A stretch of 64,000 nt of DNA, from positions 970,001 to 1,034,000 of the forward strand of contig JAJGOT010000219.1 of assembly GCA_022457155.1 (NCBI GenBank). Direction: 5' to 3'. How positions within the stretch are numbered: the stretch's first letter is position 1; each line of letters begins with the position of its first letter. The notes beneath the pieces were generated by a model that made no database searches, was not told the origin of the DNA, and saw only the letters and a program-made list of their open reading frames with translations. This stretch comes from Cladopsammia gracilis. Lineage: Eukaryota > Cnidaria > Anthozoa > Scleractinia > Dendrophylliidae. Shown piece by piece: positions 34,285 through 47,200 of this stretch. Both the position numbers and the translations under genes were made by a program.

Positions 34285-35498
34285 GTAAGTTAACTCTTGA
34301 TGTTAGCTTAGTTTTCGTGACAAATGTGAAAACTCATATCCAATTTCCATTCTTAAAATGAACATCTCAGCAGTTGTTTTCGTGGGATTAGCTTTCTCAA
34401 CATGCAAGAGCACGGCCACGCTATTGTTTCCGGGTGCTGTTAATTGGGTTAAAATGTTAAACTTACTGTCGTTAGCGGAAGCACATATAGAAAACGGGTG
34501 CGTCTTTCCAAAACAGGAAAGTACGGAACTTGTCGAGATGTCAAGTTGCCCGGTTTTCGGAAAGAGATATAAAACGTTTGTTCGCATGATATGTCAACAC
34601 GTAAACGGATACTCCATATTGCTAGGCAGATTGGCTTTTACGTGCGCCACAAACATAACTAGCATACAATTCGCATTTTTTAATTGGCGTAAGCTGTTTG
34701 GTTTTCTGACCTTTTCTGGCCTTTTTGTGAACAACGCCAGAGTTAAGAAGTTACGGAGAATGCTAAATGAATCTCCAAAGCCACTGTGGATTGACATGAA
34801 ACTTGGCACGACAGTTACTATTACTGGCACAAAGAACCTAGCAAAGGAAGGCCGTGTAGGATGATAGGATATGAGCTGTTTAGATTTTAGAGCTGTTTTC
34901 AATTGAGTGTCGAAAGTAATTTCCTCATGATTAGCTATGTTGTGAAGTGTTTAGTCTTTTAAATTGTTATGCTTAAGGTTTCTCTTATCTCTTATGTTTA
35001 GGGTTTCTTTATAATTCGCTTAACCCACATTGGTAGTGTTTTTGAGTAGTATCGTCTGCTTTTTATTATGGTAAACTTGAATGTCGGTTCTTGAAGAAGG
35101 CATGCTTGGGAACTAAAGCTGACCTTGAATTTTACCTACACTAAGGTTTTTGTTTGGGTGTCTAGTCCAACTTTACAGTTTTACATCTAGTATTCCGTTG
35201 GTTCTTTAGTACCTGTCATCAACAACCGTGCAGGTGTTTCTTTTACCCGGGTTCTTTTACTCGCTTTGTGAGGCCTCAGGATATCCTGGGGATATGCATA
35301 AAACCTACCCAAATATGTCTAAAACTAGCAATAACGAAAGGTTAGGCAGTGCGGGCGAGATCGATGCAACGGTGTTGTAGGATTTATAAAGTTTAACAGA
35401 CGTGAACTGTGATTTAATTCGGCCTCGCTTAGCGATTTATGATTTAGTCTGCCCAAGCAAGAGCTCAGGCAGGATCCAGTTTCGTGTATACTTGTGCA
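34285..35498. other. No confident gene; intronic to exon A
   Basis: Includes a 168-codon plus-strand frame (34358-34864) with a hydrophobic N terminus but no family signature and an overlapping opposite frame, so it is not called. CAATTGAGTGTCGAAAGTAA at about 34897 recurs in the long-TIR element at 47503. Confidence 0.3.
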
Positions 35499-35499
35499 G

Positions 35500-35870
35500 T
35501 TAAAACAGTATCTGGTATAACCAACCCAAGGTTATGGATTGTGGGGGAGGCGATTGATTGAGTCCTGACAGAAACCCATAAGTGGGTTGAAACGTGTAAC
35601 GCGCATTCACAGCTTCCGAATATTCATTTTTTTTGCTTAGTACCATATTTGGAAACCCTCGGTCCAGAGAGATTGGAAGCAAGTTGTTCTAGCGAATTGA
35701 TTGGTTAATATTTTTATCTTGATTTTCCAAATATGGCTGTAACAACTTCTCAGCAAATTGAATAATCGGAAGCTTGTTTTGAAGCGTACAAGAGACAGTT
35801 GCACGTTTCAACCCACTTATGGGTTTCTGGTCCTGATGAATTGATGTGACGCAACGAACAATTTATTATA
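35500..35870. repeat. Inverted pair of a dispersed repeat (ACCCATAAGTGGGTTGAAAC)
   Basis: The core AACCCATAAGTGGGTTGAAAC occurs at about 35573 and inverted at about 35805. The segments between share AATATTC/CGGAAGCT and CCAAATATGG motifs. A third copy is at about 51083-51250. Confidence 0.7.
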
Positions 35871-35886
35871 CAATTATAACATACAA

Positions 35887-36181
35887 GGGCGGCACGGTGG
35901 TCTAGTGGTTAGCGCGTCGAACTTTCAACCTGAAGGTCGGTGGTTCGAAGCCTGGTCTCTGCCGTCGTGTTGTTTCCTTAGACAAGAAACTTTACTCCAC
36001 ACTGTCTCTCTCCACCCAGGTGTATAAATGGGTACCGGCGACAAAATGCTGGGGGTAACCCTGCGATGGACTAGCATCCCATCCAGGGGGGAGTAGCAAT
36101 ATTCCTAGTCGCTTCATGCTATAGAAACCGGGTTTAAGCTCCGGCCGTTGTGAGCCTTCTGGCTCGGGTGCGCGACTTTAC
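35887..36181 (+). mobile_element. tRNA-derived SINE, copy 1 (full length)
   Basis: Starts GGGCGGCACGGTGGTCTAGT with A box (TGGTCTAGTGG) and B-box-like GGTTCGAAGCC, followed by a 3' body ending GGCTCGGGTGCGCGACTT. It is flanked by perfect 13-bp duplications TTATAACATACAA (35874-35886 and 36182-36194). It contains about 45 bases that copy 2 lacks. Confidence 0.95.
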
Positions 36182-36597
36182 TTATAACATACAAAACTTG
36201 AACATGTTGTCAGTAGAACGAGTAATAAGAAACTGAAACTGAGTCTAGAATAGGGTTGCAAAATGAAGCTAAAATGGTCCAGTTTAGGTTAAGGGTCTCA
36301 GAGTCCCAGCGGCACGCCCATACCAAAAAATGTACAGGGTACCCCACCGGGAGTAACACAGTCACACTGGTAATGGATAAGATTACTCCACAAGTTGCAT
36401 GTTGCATCAACAACCATTGGCCAATAAAGAAGTCTAATCTAGAAGAAGAGTCTTGGTACCTCTCGTGGTTTGCTGTGCGAGTTTGCTGCGCTTTAACCCT
36501 CAACAGCTAAAATAATCTCGCGCCACTTTATAAACCAATCAGAAGTAAAAACAAAACCAATCGAGTGGTTTTTCTTTACATATGTTTCGGGAAACGG

Positions 36598-36882
36598 TTA
36601 CGGGCGGATCCAGGAATTTCTGAAAGGGAAGGGGGGGTCCGGGTACATGTGCTCCGAAAATGTTTTCCGATTTTACCCTCTAAAACTCCATTTTCGGCAT
36701 TCCTGAGAGTCGAAAAGCGTTTGTTAAGTCAAAAACTTGACAATCAGTCAATTGGTGGAAGTGAAACAACTACGTATAAAACAATTTTATTCTATTATTT
36801 TTTTGAACCACATGGGAGACACAGGTCTGACAGGGGGGGGGGGGGAAGGAACCCTCCGACCCTCCCCCTGGATCCGCCACTG
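36598..36882. mobile_element. hAT-like MITE (GGCGGATCCAGG ends)
   Basis: GGGCGGATCCAGGAATTTCT at the left and CCCTGGATCCGCCACTG at the right are inverse ends of the widespread CAGTGGCGGATCCAGG type. The interior is non-coding with a long poly-G run. A related single end lies at 42765. Confidence 0.75.
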
Positions 36883-38273
36883 GAACTTAAGTTAGGTTTT
36901 TAAACTGGGTTACTTTTGCATTTGGTTAGAACTCGCTTCTTTGCAACACTCTCTAAACGCTAGACTTACCACAAGTCGACCTTCGCTCTTTTAGTCGAGT
37001 TTTATTCGATAAATTTGCGCGCGGAACTAAGTTAAGTCGAGAAGAACCCAACTTAGCGAAAATGAGTATTATTGGAAGGGACTTGTGACAAGTCTATCTA
37101 AAAGCCTACTTCACGTAAATAAAACTTCTCTAGGGATAACACCTGGCCTATATTTAGTATCACTTTGAGAAGCCCAAACATATTTGTATCCATGGAAACC
37201 TAAACATAATCGGCCGGGTACCCTGCTAGTGTGCAGCACTAGTATTCATTCATCATCTTTGGCGGCGAATGGCCAGGCGGACAGAAATGGATTGCAACTT
37301 GGAAAAATCGCGAAAAACTTTTTATCGTTTGTTCTTTCGTTCGAGAAATCATTTCATACGCGTCTTTCTTCTTGGTGTTCTAAGAGCCATCTCATGTCTG
37401 AACAAAGCCGGTGCTTTGTCAAATAGTTAATGTATTTTGTTCAAAGGTTCATTGTACGCATTATTACTTTCGCTCGCTCGCCGCTGGGATTTGCTCACAG
37501 CTCGACTATCCAGAGAGGGACTGCTAGCAGCCTATGGTTCATTGATCACGTGATGGCGATTGACTCGTTAAGTCATGAAATACAAAACAGTGAAAGCATC
37601 CGTTTGTTTTGCAAAATACTTAAAAAATTCCTTCTTTCTTAGTTCTTAGTCAAAAATACTCTTTGTTGAGCTACATACTTCTTCTTTGCTTTTCTTTTCT
37701 TTTCTTTTCTTTTTAAAAAAATACATTGTATATTTCATGCTGTCCTCATAATTCATATGATTATTCTATATTGTCAGGAAGCCTATAGTGCATAAGCCCC
37801 CGGCTTCTATATAGGCTTCCTTGTCACTACCACATTAAACATTTTGTAGTCTATCGTCTTTTAAGTTATTATAAATTTCTAGTGTGTTGTATTATTATTA
37901 TTATTGTTATTATTATTATTATTATATATACATATATATTTTTTTGTAATGTGGTAAATGGCAAAATAATAAAATGGAAATGGAAATGAAAAAACACGCG
38001 ATCATCGCAAATGTCACACAGTTCTTAGTACGGCAACGAACTTCTGGTCACGACATAAGCATATTTGAATATTCATAACCCAAGACCCAGAAAGCAGAGA
38101 AAGATAGAAAGCGCTTTTAATACATAAAAAACGCTTTTAATACATATATAACAATTGAGTGTTCTTAAAATTAATTCAGCGATTGTAGTTTATCTCTGTT
38201 TACTTTGCTTTTAAAATGTCGTCGGCGTCGTCGTCAGTCACATCACAGGAAAGGTTCTATAACCATCCCGCTC
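36883..38273. other. No gene seen
   Basis: Mixed sequence with a CTTTT repeat near 37690 and a TTATTA repeat near 37885-37925. An inverted repeat GAAGCCTATAGTGCATAAGC / GCTTCTATATAGGCTTC lies at 37780-37822. Confidence 0.35.
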
Positions 38274-38276
38274 TAA

Positions 38277-39268
38277 GGCCATCCCCATAAAATGCTTCGT
38301 TTCCCATCGCCCGACCGACCCATTTTTTTGGAAAAGTAAAAAAAAAATACTTATTATAGGAAATTAACGCTCCATGAAATTAACGCGAATCGTTAAAATT
38401 CGCGTTAATTTACGTCGCGTTAATTTTATTGAGCGTTAATTTCCGCGACGTTAATTAAGAGCAGAGTTAATTTCCGCGCTCTTGATTTCCAATATTTTAA
38501 CCCCAATTTTGGAACCTGTACAAACATTCTTGACACCTAAAAAACAACAACTACAAGCTTTCTTTCTTTCCGTTTACCCTTTATTTTAATAATCTTTCAC
38601 AAAAGCTGAAGTGAAGGTTTACAATATTTCAAGTTCATCTTCATCGTTGTCGCTGTCAGAAGTGATGTTTTCAATATCTTCTCCTTTGATTTCGGCCAAG
38701 ATAGATTTTGAATCGTCAACATGGTCTTTCTCGAAAGTTTTCTCCAGATTTGAATTTTTTTGCACCCAGTGATGAAATAAATTTGTTCCAGTTGTCACTA
38801 CCAACTGTGTCTTAATCGCGCTAATTTCCTTTATTGTGAAATTCTACCTCCTCTTTCGCGTTAATTTTCTTTATTGGAAAGTCGTTTTCCATTAAATTCG
38901 CGTTAATTTAAGTCGCGTTTATTTCCAATACCTTAATTTCATGGAGCGTTAATTTCCTATAATAAGGTATTCAGAAACAATGTCTAACAAGAAAAATGTT
39001 ACTTTTTAAACTTGTTTTCAAGACTTTATTTTGAATAGAAATCTTTTATATTTAATGCCTTAGCCTCCATTATAGATGAGGAGTAAATTTGGATTTGGAA
39101 AACATTGACAATCGAAAACACACGTGTAACCAACGTGTAACCAGGCCTTCTTACTAAGAATCGAGGCTTTTCTGGGGTTAATTTTCTTCTTTTTTTTTTG
39201 CCCGATCGACCGACCCACTCTCACGAGAGGGAAGGCGATGGGAATCGAAACATTTTATGGGGATGGCC
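38277..39268. mobile_element. PIF/Harbinger-like TIR element (TAA duplication)
   Basis: TAA|GGCCATCCCCATAAAATG at the left and CATTTTATGGGGATGGCC|TAA at the right. A 3-bp TAA duplication is characteristic of PIF/Harbinger and ISL2EU-like elements. A second element is nested inside (38350-38967). Confidence 0.85.
38350..38967. mobile_element. Nested TA-flanked element with GCGTTAATTT repeats
   Basis: TA|CTTATTATAGGAAATTAACG at the left and CGTTAATTTCCTATAATAAGG|TA at the right. Subterminal CGCGTTAATTT motifs recur on both sides. A 61-codon minus-strand frame (38619-38804) with an acidic tail SDSDNDEDELEIL resembles the C terminus of a pogo/Tigger transposase. Confidence 0.75.
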
Positions 39269-39271
39269 TAA

Positions 39272-40187
39272 GCACTTCCTTGAGTGTGTTCTTGCCAGTA
39301 AAGTCTGAGTGATGATCCTTGATGCTTTACCTCGTGTGCTTTGGTGGGCGCCATGATTGCAACAGATTTGGTAGCTTTTTACTTTTTTTCTTGAACCTTT
39401 ATTGGACTAAACGCAACAGACATAAACGAGTTGTTGAACTGTTACACTGTTTGTTGAACTGAACATGTACATCTGCTGTTGCAGTTACTCGCATAAAACT
39501 AAAGCATTGTGCATTGTTTTTGGAATATTTGATCACCTGCAATTGCCCCAGGGTGATGAATTTGGGTATTTTGTGGTCAATTGTCTCTTGGAGTAGTGAT
39601 TTAACCGATGATGTTGATACTAAGGTAGCGATCCTTTAAGACAATCCAGTTTCAAGACAAGATAAGACAAGATGATTTATTTATTCAACTCAGCTCAGTT
39701 TTAGGTTTCAGGTTTCAGGTTCATGTATTAATCGAATTTGCTTGGATTTTGATGCAAGCTGGAACAAAAATTCGAAAAAAGATCGATCCCTTCTGTTCAT
39801 CATCCCCAATCTGCGAAGGGCCTCTGGTCTGTTTTGTTTGTGCGCTGGATTTGAATGTCTGGAATCGTGTCGACGTCATATATAATTATATATTCAGAGT
39901 TTGTTTTCCTTGCACTTAGCTGCTATATGCATGAAAACTGCTCGCTTTTCAGGGTCGGAACAAGTAACCAAATGGAGGTTTATCTTGGCACGCACTTAGA
40001 GCAAATGTCAACTGAGTGAAATGTCACCCCCACGCCCGGTTAGCGTCTTATCGGACATACACTTGTTATTTTGTTGAATTACTGTCTGAACTTTAGCGTT
40101 GTTTGGGCACGGTTGCCTAGGAAGCGGTCGCATTTTTAGAATTTGATGCTCCAAACAGTTGACCTGCAGAGCAGACAGCTTTTCGCC
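39272..40187. other. No gene seen; upstream of first exon B
   Basis: Mixed sequence without a recognised element; TTAGGTTTCAGGTTTCAGGT at about 39703 is a short tandem duplication. Confidence 0.3.
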
Positions 40188-40474
40188 ATGGACGCGGACA
40201 GGTTGAAAGATGAGGAGGAAGGCAACGTGGAAACGAAGACAGGGAAAGGCCGAAAATTATGGATTGTTGCAATAGTTTTGATCATCCTGGCCTTAGGTAT
40301 TGGAATACTGATCGGCTATTTTGCGATACGTAAAACTGCATCCGACGACAAACCCACCCCCGAAGAACCTGTTGATAAGAAGAGTGGAACACCGAAATAA
40401 CGATAACTCGCCGAAATCGCGTTAAATCGCCCCGAGGAGCAGGCAAACAACAAAGAATACAACACAGCAACAGG
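40188..40474 (+). pseudogene. Decayed first exon B of NAALADase-like gene
   Basis: The ATG opens MDADRLKDEEEGNVETKT, then a membrane span (LWIVAIVLIILALGIGILIGY) and DDKPTPEEPVDKK, closely related to exon A. Two in-frame stops follow shortly (first TAA at 40398-40400), after which the same frame again looks coding (LAEIALNRPEEQANNKE) up to a donor ACAGG|GTAAGT. The length of 287 bases keeps the same phase (two bases over) as exons A and C. The leader shares CCAAACAGTTGACCTG with exon A. It could only give a membrane-anchored stub, so it is taken as a dying copy. Confidence 0.65.
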
Positions 40475-40829
40475 GTAAGTCAATTTTATTCACAAAACAT
40501 TTGAATTTTTAAGTTTTAAAACAAAACCGTTGCGTTCCCATACAAACCTTTATAAATCGAATCTTTGTAACACAACACCACTCACAAAGCAAAGGTCACG
40601 TCCCGGTTATTTGAGAGTGAGCTTGGGCCGCCTGTGTTGCTTCCGGATAACTTGTGTCGCTTGAATGGAGACAAACAGCAACGCCGTCTTCTTACCGTAA
40701 CTCTCAACTACACCAAACAAAATTTGATCCCAGGATTGAAGCGTGAGTTAAATTTACTTGCGCCAGCGATAGGTAGAGCACTAGAAAATCGAGATTTGAT
40801 ACCCTTTTTAAGGACCAAAACCAAAATAC

Positions 40830-40937
40830 CAAAAAGGATACCCTATTTAAGGACTGAGCACCTCAAAAACCCTACCCTATCGGGCGGCACATACCTATAT
40901 AGCGTATATAAGGGAATACCCCCCCCCCCCCCCCGGG
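40830..40937. repeat. G/C-capped element fragment
   Basis: CTACCCTATCGGGCGGCACA followed by GGGAATACCCCC, a C run and GGGC, as in the ends of the elements at 28929 and 63349. Confidence 0.55.
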
Positions 40938-41260
40938 CAAGCATGTAGCAAGCACGATTCGTAAAAGTTAAAGTTAAACAACTACCGGCAGTCAAAAATG
41001 TCCATCCACATGCCGTTTCGCAATCATGCTGTAGGAAATCTGTCAATGTAGCCGATGAAAACTGGCAGTTTTAACAAGAACAAACTCGGAGTAAATTTCC
41101 TTCTTCAAAGTTATCCGCCATCTTCGAGCTTCCTTTTTTTCGCGAAGAAGCCTGGCGATGCGAACAAATGGTACAGAAAATTCAGGTCGTTCGTTCCGGT
41201 GAAAGCGAGAAAAAGGTCACCGGAAAACCATTGGGATGAACCGGAACAACCGGGTTTTCC

Positions 41261-41607
41261 ACAGGTCCAGAGGAGCTCTATTTGATCGTACAAGACGCTA
41301 TTTTCTTTGAATCGTCGCCGTCTTGAAAGTTTAACTGATTGCGTTACACAATATGTACCGCGGGCCAAATTACAAAGGGTGCAATTATCTTCGGAAAGCG
41401 AAGCTTTCCGAACAAGGCACGAAGTGCCGAGAGAAAAGAAAGGATTCCGTATTCTTTACTGTACGCCGATTTCGCAGCTTCCAAGCCCGTAGTAATTTGG
41501 CCCGCGGTACTTATTCTGTGTAACGCAATCAGTTTAACTTTCAAGACAGCGACGATTCAAAGAAAATAGTGTCTTGTACGATCAAATGGAGCTCCTCTGG
41601 ACCCTGT
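41261..41607. mobile_element. Palindromic MITE with 9-bp duplication
   Basis: ACAGGTCCAGAGGAGCTC at the left and GAGCTCCTCTGGACCCTGT at the right; TIRs of about 115 bases include GCGTTACACA and GCCAAATTAC. Perfect 9-bp repeats GGGTTTTCC (41252-41260, 41608-41616) flank it. Confidence 0.9.
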
Positions 41608-41716
41608 GGGTTTTCCATACAAACGGCAAACGCTCTCCGTCTCCTGTTTTCTCTCCTTTTTCAGTATCATTTTTTGGGCTTTTATCACTGTGTAATGGCT
41701 CCGTCAATTCCAAGCC

Positions 41717-43982
41717 CGCTCATCCCCCCCCCCCCCCTCCCCGGGCATTTGTCTTTTTTTTTTTTTGTAATAATGTTGGAAATGCCCCACGGTGGGGTCA
41801 GCTTATACGTACACAGTTCCCCACGGTGGGGCTTTTGGAAGAGTGCAAATGCCCGACCCATGGGACAAGATCAAAATTTAACTAGTAATGATCCGCATAA
41901 GAAGGATAGCGCCAACGGCTATGCACGATGGGATGTCAACTTTTTTAATTCTTATACAAATAGTGATCTCATTGGCCTAGACTCAAAAACCGCTAAAAAG
42001 TTAAGGTTCAAGGTACATTTTGTCTATTTTTTTGTTTCAAGTAATTTGAGACCTAATCGCACAACATGCAAGTTTTAAAAGATATTGTATTTGGGGAACT
42101 TCATCAAAGAGGCAAAATTATTAGCTATTGTCTTCTGCTATTCTGATTAATTAAGCACGAACATTTCCTAAAATTTATTTGACGCAAATGGATTTTCTTT
42201 ATATTTATAATGAAATATAATTATTAACCATCAACTCCTCCTCTATTCTTGAAATCAAAGATATTTTATGTGAGAAAGAGCCAATGCCGCAGAACAATGA
42301 AGTTTGCTATAGTTCTTATGTGGAGCATTACTTAATTTTAATGATTAATGATGGAAGAAATAATTGTTCACAAATAAATGGATCTTTATTCATGATAGGA
42401 ATTCTTTCGTTCTACCTTAGTATAACGTATATCCGTTCCCTCATTCGGTCTAAATATTTGCGTTATGTTTCGGCAAAACTTTTGACTCCAATAATTTCCT
42501 GTCGATTCTCGTTATGTTTTATTAAAATTATGCTTACGTTCAATCCATTTAAGGTCGCCGTTGACTGAAACGTTGCCGTTGCCATTGAATTTTAAAATAG
42601 CCGGATTCTTCTGTTGCGATATCCTGATGCAAAGCTGCCTCACGCGCCCGGCGTGGGCCATGGGAGGATAGGTGCCATTCGCGCCTCCAAGCGTTTATCG
42701 GCTTACCGCGCATGCTTATTAAGCCTTAGAGGGCAAAAACGCGGACTGGTTTGCATTTTATTTCAGTGGCGGATACAGACTACATCGTAAAGGGAGGGGG
42801 TAGATTAAATTGGGGGGAGTGAATGAGGGGGTGGGAGAGGGGAGTGAAAATGTTAGAGACTGAACGAAAAGAGAGGGAGATCTACCACTGTATTTGGCCA
42901 TGGAAGTGAAGGGTTAACCTTGCCGTAGTGTAAAGTCGCGCCTGCGTGGTGTAGAATAAGAGGAGGGGGGAGGGGTGGACCTTAAGGAGGGGGTACACGT
43001 GTTAACAGTTTTAAAAAAGGGATAGAAGAAAGAAAATGATTTTTGGAACACCAACAGACAGTTGACACCCAAGTAAGAGCACCCCAGGTTGCTTGTGAGC
43101 TAACTTGCAATTGGTGTGCGTCTATTAATTAGTAACTACAAATTCTAGTTTTAAAACTTCACTAAATGTTCAATATTTTGTATTCCTCTTACTTTTACAA
43201 ATCCTTTGAGGAAAACAGTCTCCTCCCAAACATACCCCAAAATCACCCAAAACTCAGTTTACAAAACACCTCATAACACAGATTTATGAGATGAGCATAG
43301 AGTTTTTGGATTGCTTGAAACGAGAACGAGATATTTTAATAAGTGGAGGAGAAATGGCGTTCATAATCCGTATAATCCGTCTGGGATATTGAGACCGTTA
43401 TATGTTTTAGTGATATATTGTCTTAGCGCGTTTTGTTATGCCCTGTCTGCAATTTATTCACAGATAGAAAACGAATTATTCATCGATCAGCAGATGTTAT
43501 GTATCTGTAATGTGTGACTCGGTGCGTTCTTCATATTCAGTTTCATTGCTGCAACACCGTGCTGACGAGACCCAACCAGATCGAAACACCTGTCCACGGT
43601 AAAATTGCATTTTGGCTTTTAGTTTGTGCTCTATCATGACGTTGTCGCGTTACTCAAGTGTTCTACGTAGTATCAGCCTTGCTTACTTTATGAAATAATT
43701 GTCGCTTCTCAAGTTCGTCGTACACAAATCTTTCATATAAATCTCTTGTACTGGCCCACGGGTATAGCGTCTCTGGAACTAAATTAATTGCTATACGCAT
43801 ATTTCAAGACTTCACTGCGCATTTAAAGATATTCAGTTCGGCATCAAGCTCCTTTGTAATTAGTCACTTGTTCATGCATAGGCGCTCTCTATCGATAGTC
43901 TCCAAGGTGGCGTGTATACTCTGAGAAATTGCGAGCTGCAAAACCCTATTTGCACAAATTTAACACTGTGATTTTTCTCACG
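41717..43982. other. No gene confidently seen; upstream of first exon C
   Basis: Holds poly-C and poly-T runs, a direct repeat of CCCCACGGTGGGG (41790 and 41822), a hAT-like end at 42765 and purine-rich sequence to 43000. Open frames here have no recognisable domain. A segment around 43035 (TTTTTGGAACACCAACAGAC) is repeated at about 32856. Confidence 0.35.
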
Positions 43983-44251
43983 ATGGACGGCGACAATGTG
44001 GAGCTCACTTACAAGAAAAAGAAAAAACAGCGAAGGGTTCGCTGCATTGCAGTAATCGTTGCATTCATCGTAGTCTTTTTTATTGGATTTTTGATCGGTT
44101 ATGTCGCGCTCAAAGCAAAAGACTCGAAGGAGCACAAAGGCGACCGCAAGGATAGGAAGAACGACTTCCAAAAGCAGCATGAAGAGATCATGAATCACCA
44201 CAAGGCTTTTCAGTCAGTTCTCAGCGAAGAACAGCTGGAAGAAAGCCTCAA
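43983..44251 (+). CDS. NAALADase-like exon 1 (first exon C)
   Basis: Starts [20 protein letters not shown], followed by a 23-residue hydrophobic span and a charged stalk ending EEQLEESL. The donor is CTCAA|GTAAGT and the exon leaves two bases of codon 90, completed by exon 2 (AA|G). An ATG 54 bases upstream in frame would add 18 residues; the internal ATG is preferred because the related exons A and B also begin close to a basic tail before the span. Confidence 0.9.
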
Positions 44252-47200
44252 GTAAGTTAATGAAGCTCTTGGCTTCGATTTACGATACTTCTAAATGTTA
44301 ATATTTACCTGCCTTTTATTAAGATCAAACGCCAACAACTGTATCAAGTACAGGTGTCTGCAGGTGTAACCAATTCCGTCGGCCAAACTAAGCGACCTCA
44401 GTCGAAATAATCATTTGGACAAAACGTTGCATTTTGTAATGTATTCAAACACTGACAGTCACGAAAAGAAAATATATTCACAACAGTCTTCATTTGAATT
44501 CTCACTTTCTTTACAGGTGATTTCATCCGCAGAATTAAAATAATCACATTTCGGTGATTTTATGATCGGGTTTAGAAAGAAAAGGGCTTTAAGCTATTAC
44601 CGGTATAACACAAAAACTGATTTCTATGAATAGTAGCTATGTATTTGTTTATTAAATTTGTGGACTGATATAACGCATGCATTCGCTCTCAAACTTGCTA
44701 ATTTCAATCTTTCCGCTTTCTATTCAGAATGCCTTCATTCAAGAGATACGTGTCTGCTGGGCTACCAGGGACATTTGCCCGGGCTAACAACTTGACCCTC
44801 GAGCGTTGACTTAGTCTTGCATAGCAGCTGAATTTAATTAAGTTCACATCAGGTCAAGAAAACTCACCGTCGCCAACAACAAACCTGCATAATATATGCA
44901 AAAATATTGGAGTTTTTAGCTTGTAGCTGGTTCAAACTGCTTATCATTCCTCTCCGTCCAAACATAATTCAAATGTTTACTGCAATATTATTTGCATTGC
45001 GGCGGCCAGTCGACGTAAATGGGTTTTTACATGCTATCCGGTTTATCAATGCTTATTGTGAGTGGTGCTTCCATCAAGCAGATGAAGGTCGTCATACCTC
45101 TGTCTCGTTAGATCAGGCTGCTAACATAAAAGGAATGATCGAACTCGACGAACACACGGGAAACCCAAAGGCTTTTTTATAGATAGTTTCAGATCGGGAA
45201 GTATTACATCTGTAGTACATATTCAGACCGGCCTATTTTTTGGTCTTCTGGGACCGGAGCGCGGAGTTGGCCTCCTTACCGGTACAACGCGCTTTTCGCT
45301 GAGCTGGAAAGCCAGTCAATTGTGAATTTGTAAATAGATATGCCCGATGAGTAATTTGGGATGGACCATTAGAAACGTTATGGGGAGGAGGGGGGTGGCA
45401 AGTACAAAAAACATTCGTACAAAGGAAAATTTCCAAAAAAATTCCTGCACAGAAACCAACTCACACAAAAAAATTACTGCATCAACTCATCGACTAGGCT
45501 GACTCGATTTTCAGCCGTTTGACGGAGTCCTGTTTTCAGATCCTGACTGATTCTAATCTAGCCTGACTAGCAGTGCCCGATATTTTTTCCAAATTATGCT
45601 CGTTTTTGAAAATTATGCTACTTTTTCTTCAAGTATGCTTTAAAAAACACACACACACACAAACAAGTCCAAAATTATTATATTTATTGTTAATAAAGCG
45701 TTGATCTTGAGTAACACACTAATATCGGCTCTGATAAAACACAACTAACTACTGCACTTCATGTAATGGGACTTATTTTACGTGAGATGCCCCTCTGGTC
45801 TTGTATTTGCCTTTGGTTTGCTTCAGGCTTCGATCTCAAGCAATTTGAGCGGGTTCTGACCTATCGGGCGACTGTTTCTCTTCTCGTATCTGTAAGTTGT
45901 TCGACGCCATTTTGTTGCCTGTGTAAGCGGGAACTGGGATCGATGCAATCAATACTTCCGGTGTGCCCAGTCCTCTAGACGACGAACGACGCATATTGCA
46001 GTAACCTTCTTCCCCCTCCCCCAGACGAATGAAAATAGACTGAACCATGAACAGAACTTGAAAATAATCAATCTTAAAAACCAAGCAAGTCATGACTCTG
46101 GTAATGTTCCTTTAAAAAAACTAAATATATATCGATTATGCTAGCAGTGCGACTTTCATAAAAACGTTCAAAAACTATACTTGTTGTTTCACATTATGCC
46201 AAACATTATCTTGCACAATCGATACGGGCCAACCCCCTTCCCCCATCCCCTGAAAAAAGTAATCCTACACAGCCAATGGAGAAAAAAATTCATGCGAGCT
46301 GGAAAATCCCAACCCCCAACCATAACTTTTCTACTGAATGGTCCGTCCCTTAGCACACCAAGCCAGTGGCTAGTATTTTTGCGCGCTCTGATTGGCTACT
46401 TAAACTCGAGAGAGTTATCTGTTATTCACCTCCAGGCATTGTTCTGGATTTCGCGCGCGAGTTTTTTCCAACGCCCAAGGAAAAAATTTGGGTACGATTC
46501 CGGTCGAGAACTCAGATTCTTTTTCTTTCTCCCATGCTCGTCACACGACGGACATTAAATCTTTCTCATTTCATTATCGAACTTTAAATTTACCATTTTC
46601 TTTATTTATCATTAAGCTACTGTTTTAATTTTTGCAGGTATTTCTCTTTAGAACCGCATCTCGCAGGCTCACCCCGTCAGAAGGTACTTGCTGATGAACT
46701 GGCCAAACGTTGGAAGTCGTATGGCTTTGATCACGTGGAACAACCCGAGTACAAAGCATTGCTGTCTTTCCCTAACACAACAGATCCAACCAAAATAACT
46801 ATCAAATATACGGACGGAACAAAGATTCACGAAATCAGCGGAGATAAACAGGTATAAATAGGGGGTTCTTACATGAAGAGGTCTCAATACCTCCTTTTAG
46901 TTTACACACAGATAAACCAACCACAGAAAATATCAGACTTTTGGCGAGGTGTTTAGCGTATGGAAAATGTTATACTGTTTTGTTAGGATGCAGGTGCAAA
47001 GAATGCGATTCAACCTTTCCTTGGCTACAGTCCCAGTGGAAAAGCAGAAGGAGAGCTCGTTTATGTGAACTATGGCCGAGTAGAGGACTTTGAGAAACTT
47101 ACTAAGAATCTGAGTGTCAACGTGACAGGAAAAATAGCCATCATGAGATACGGGAAAATATTTCGAGGAAACAAGGTAATGTTAGCAGGCAGTAACGTTA

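Noticed and set aside
34358..34864. 168-codon plus-strand frame with a hydrophobic start
   Set aside because: No recognisable family, an opposite-strand frame overlaps, and it lies in the intron after first exon A; it could be chance. Transcript evidence would be needed.
35573..35600. Hammerhead ribozyme in the ACCCATAAGTGGGTTGAAAC repeat
   Set aside because: Stem II and GAAA look right, but the CTGANGA core has an extra base and the A15.1-U16.1 pair is not met in any of the copies here.
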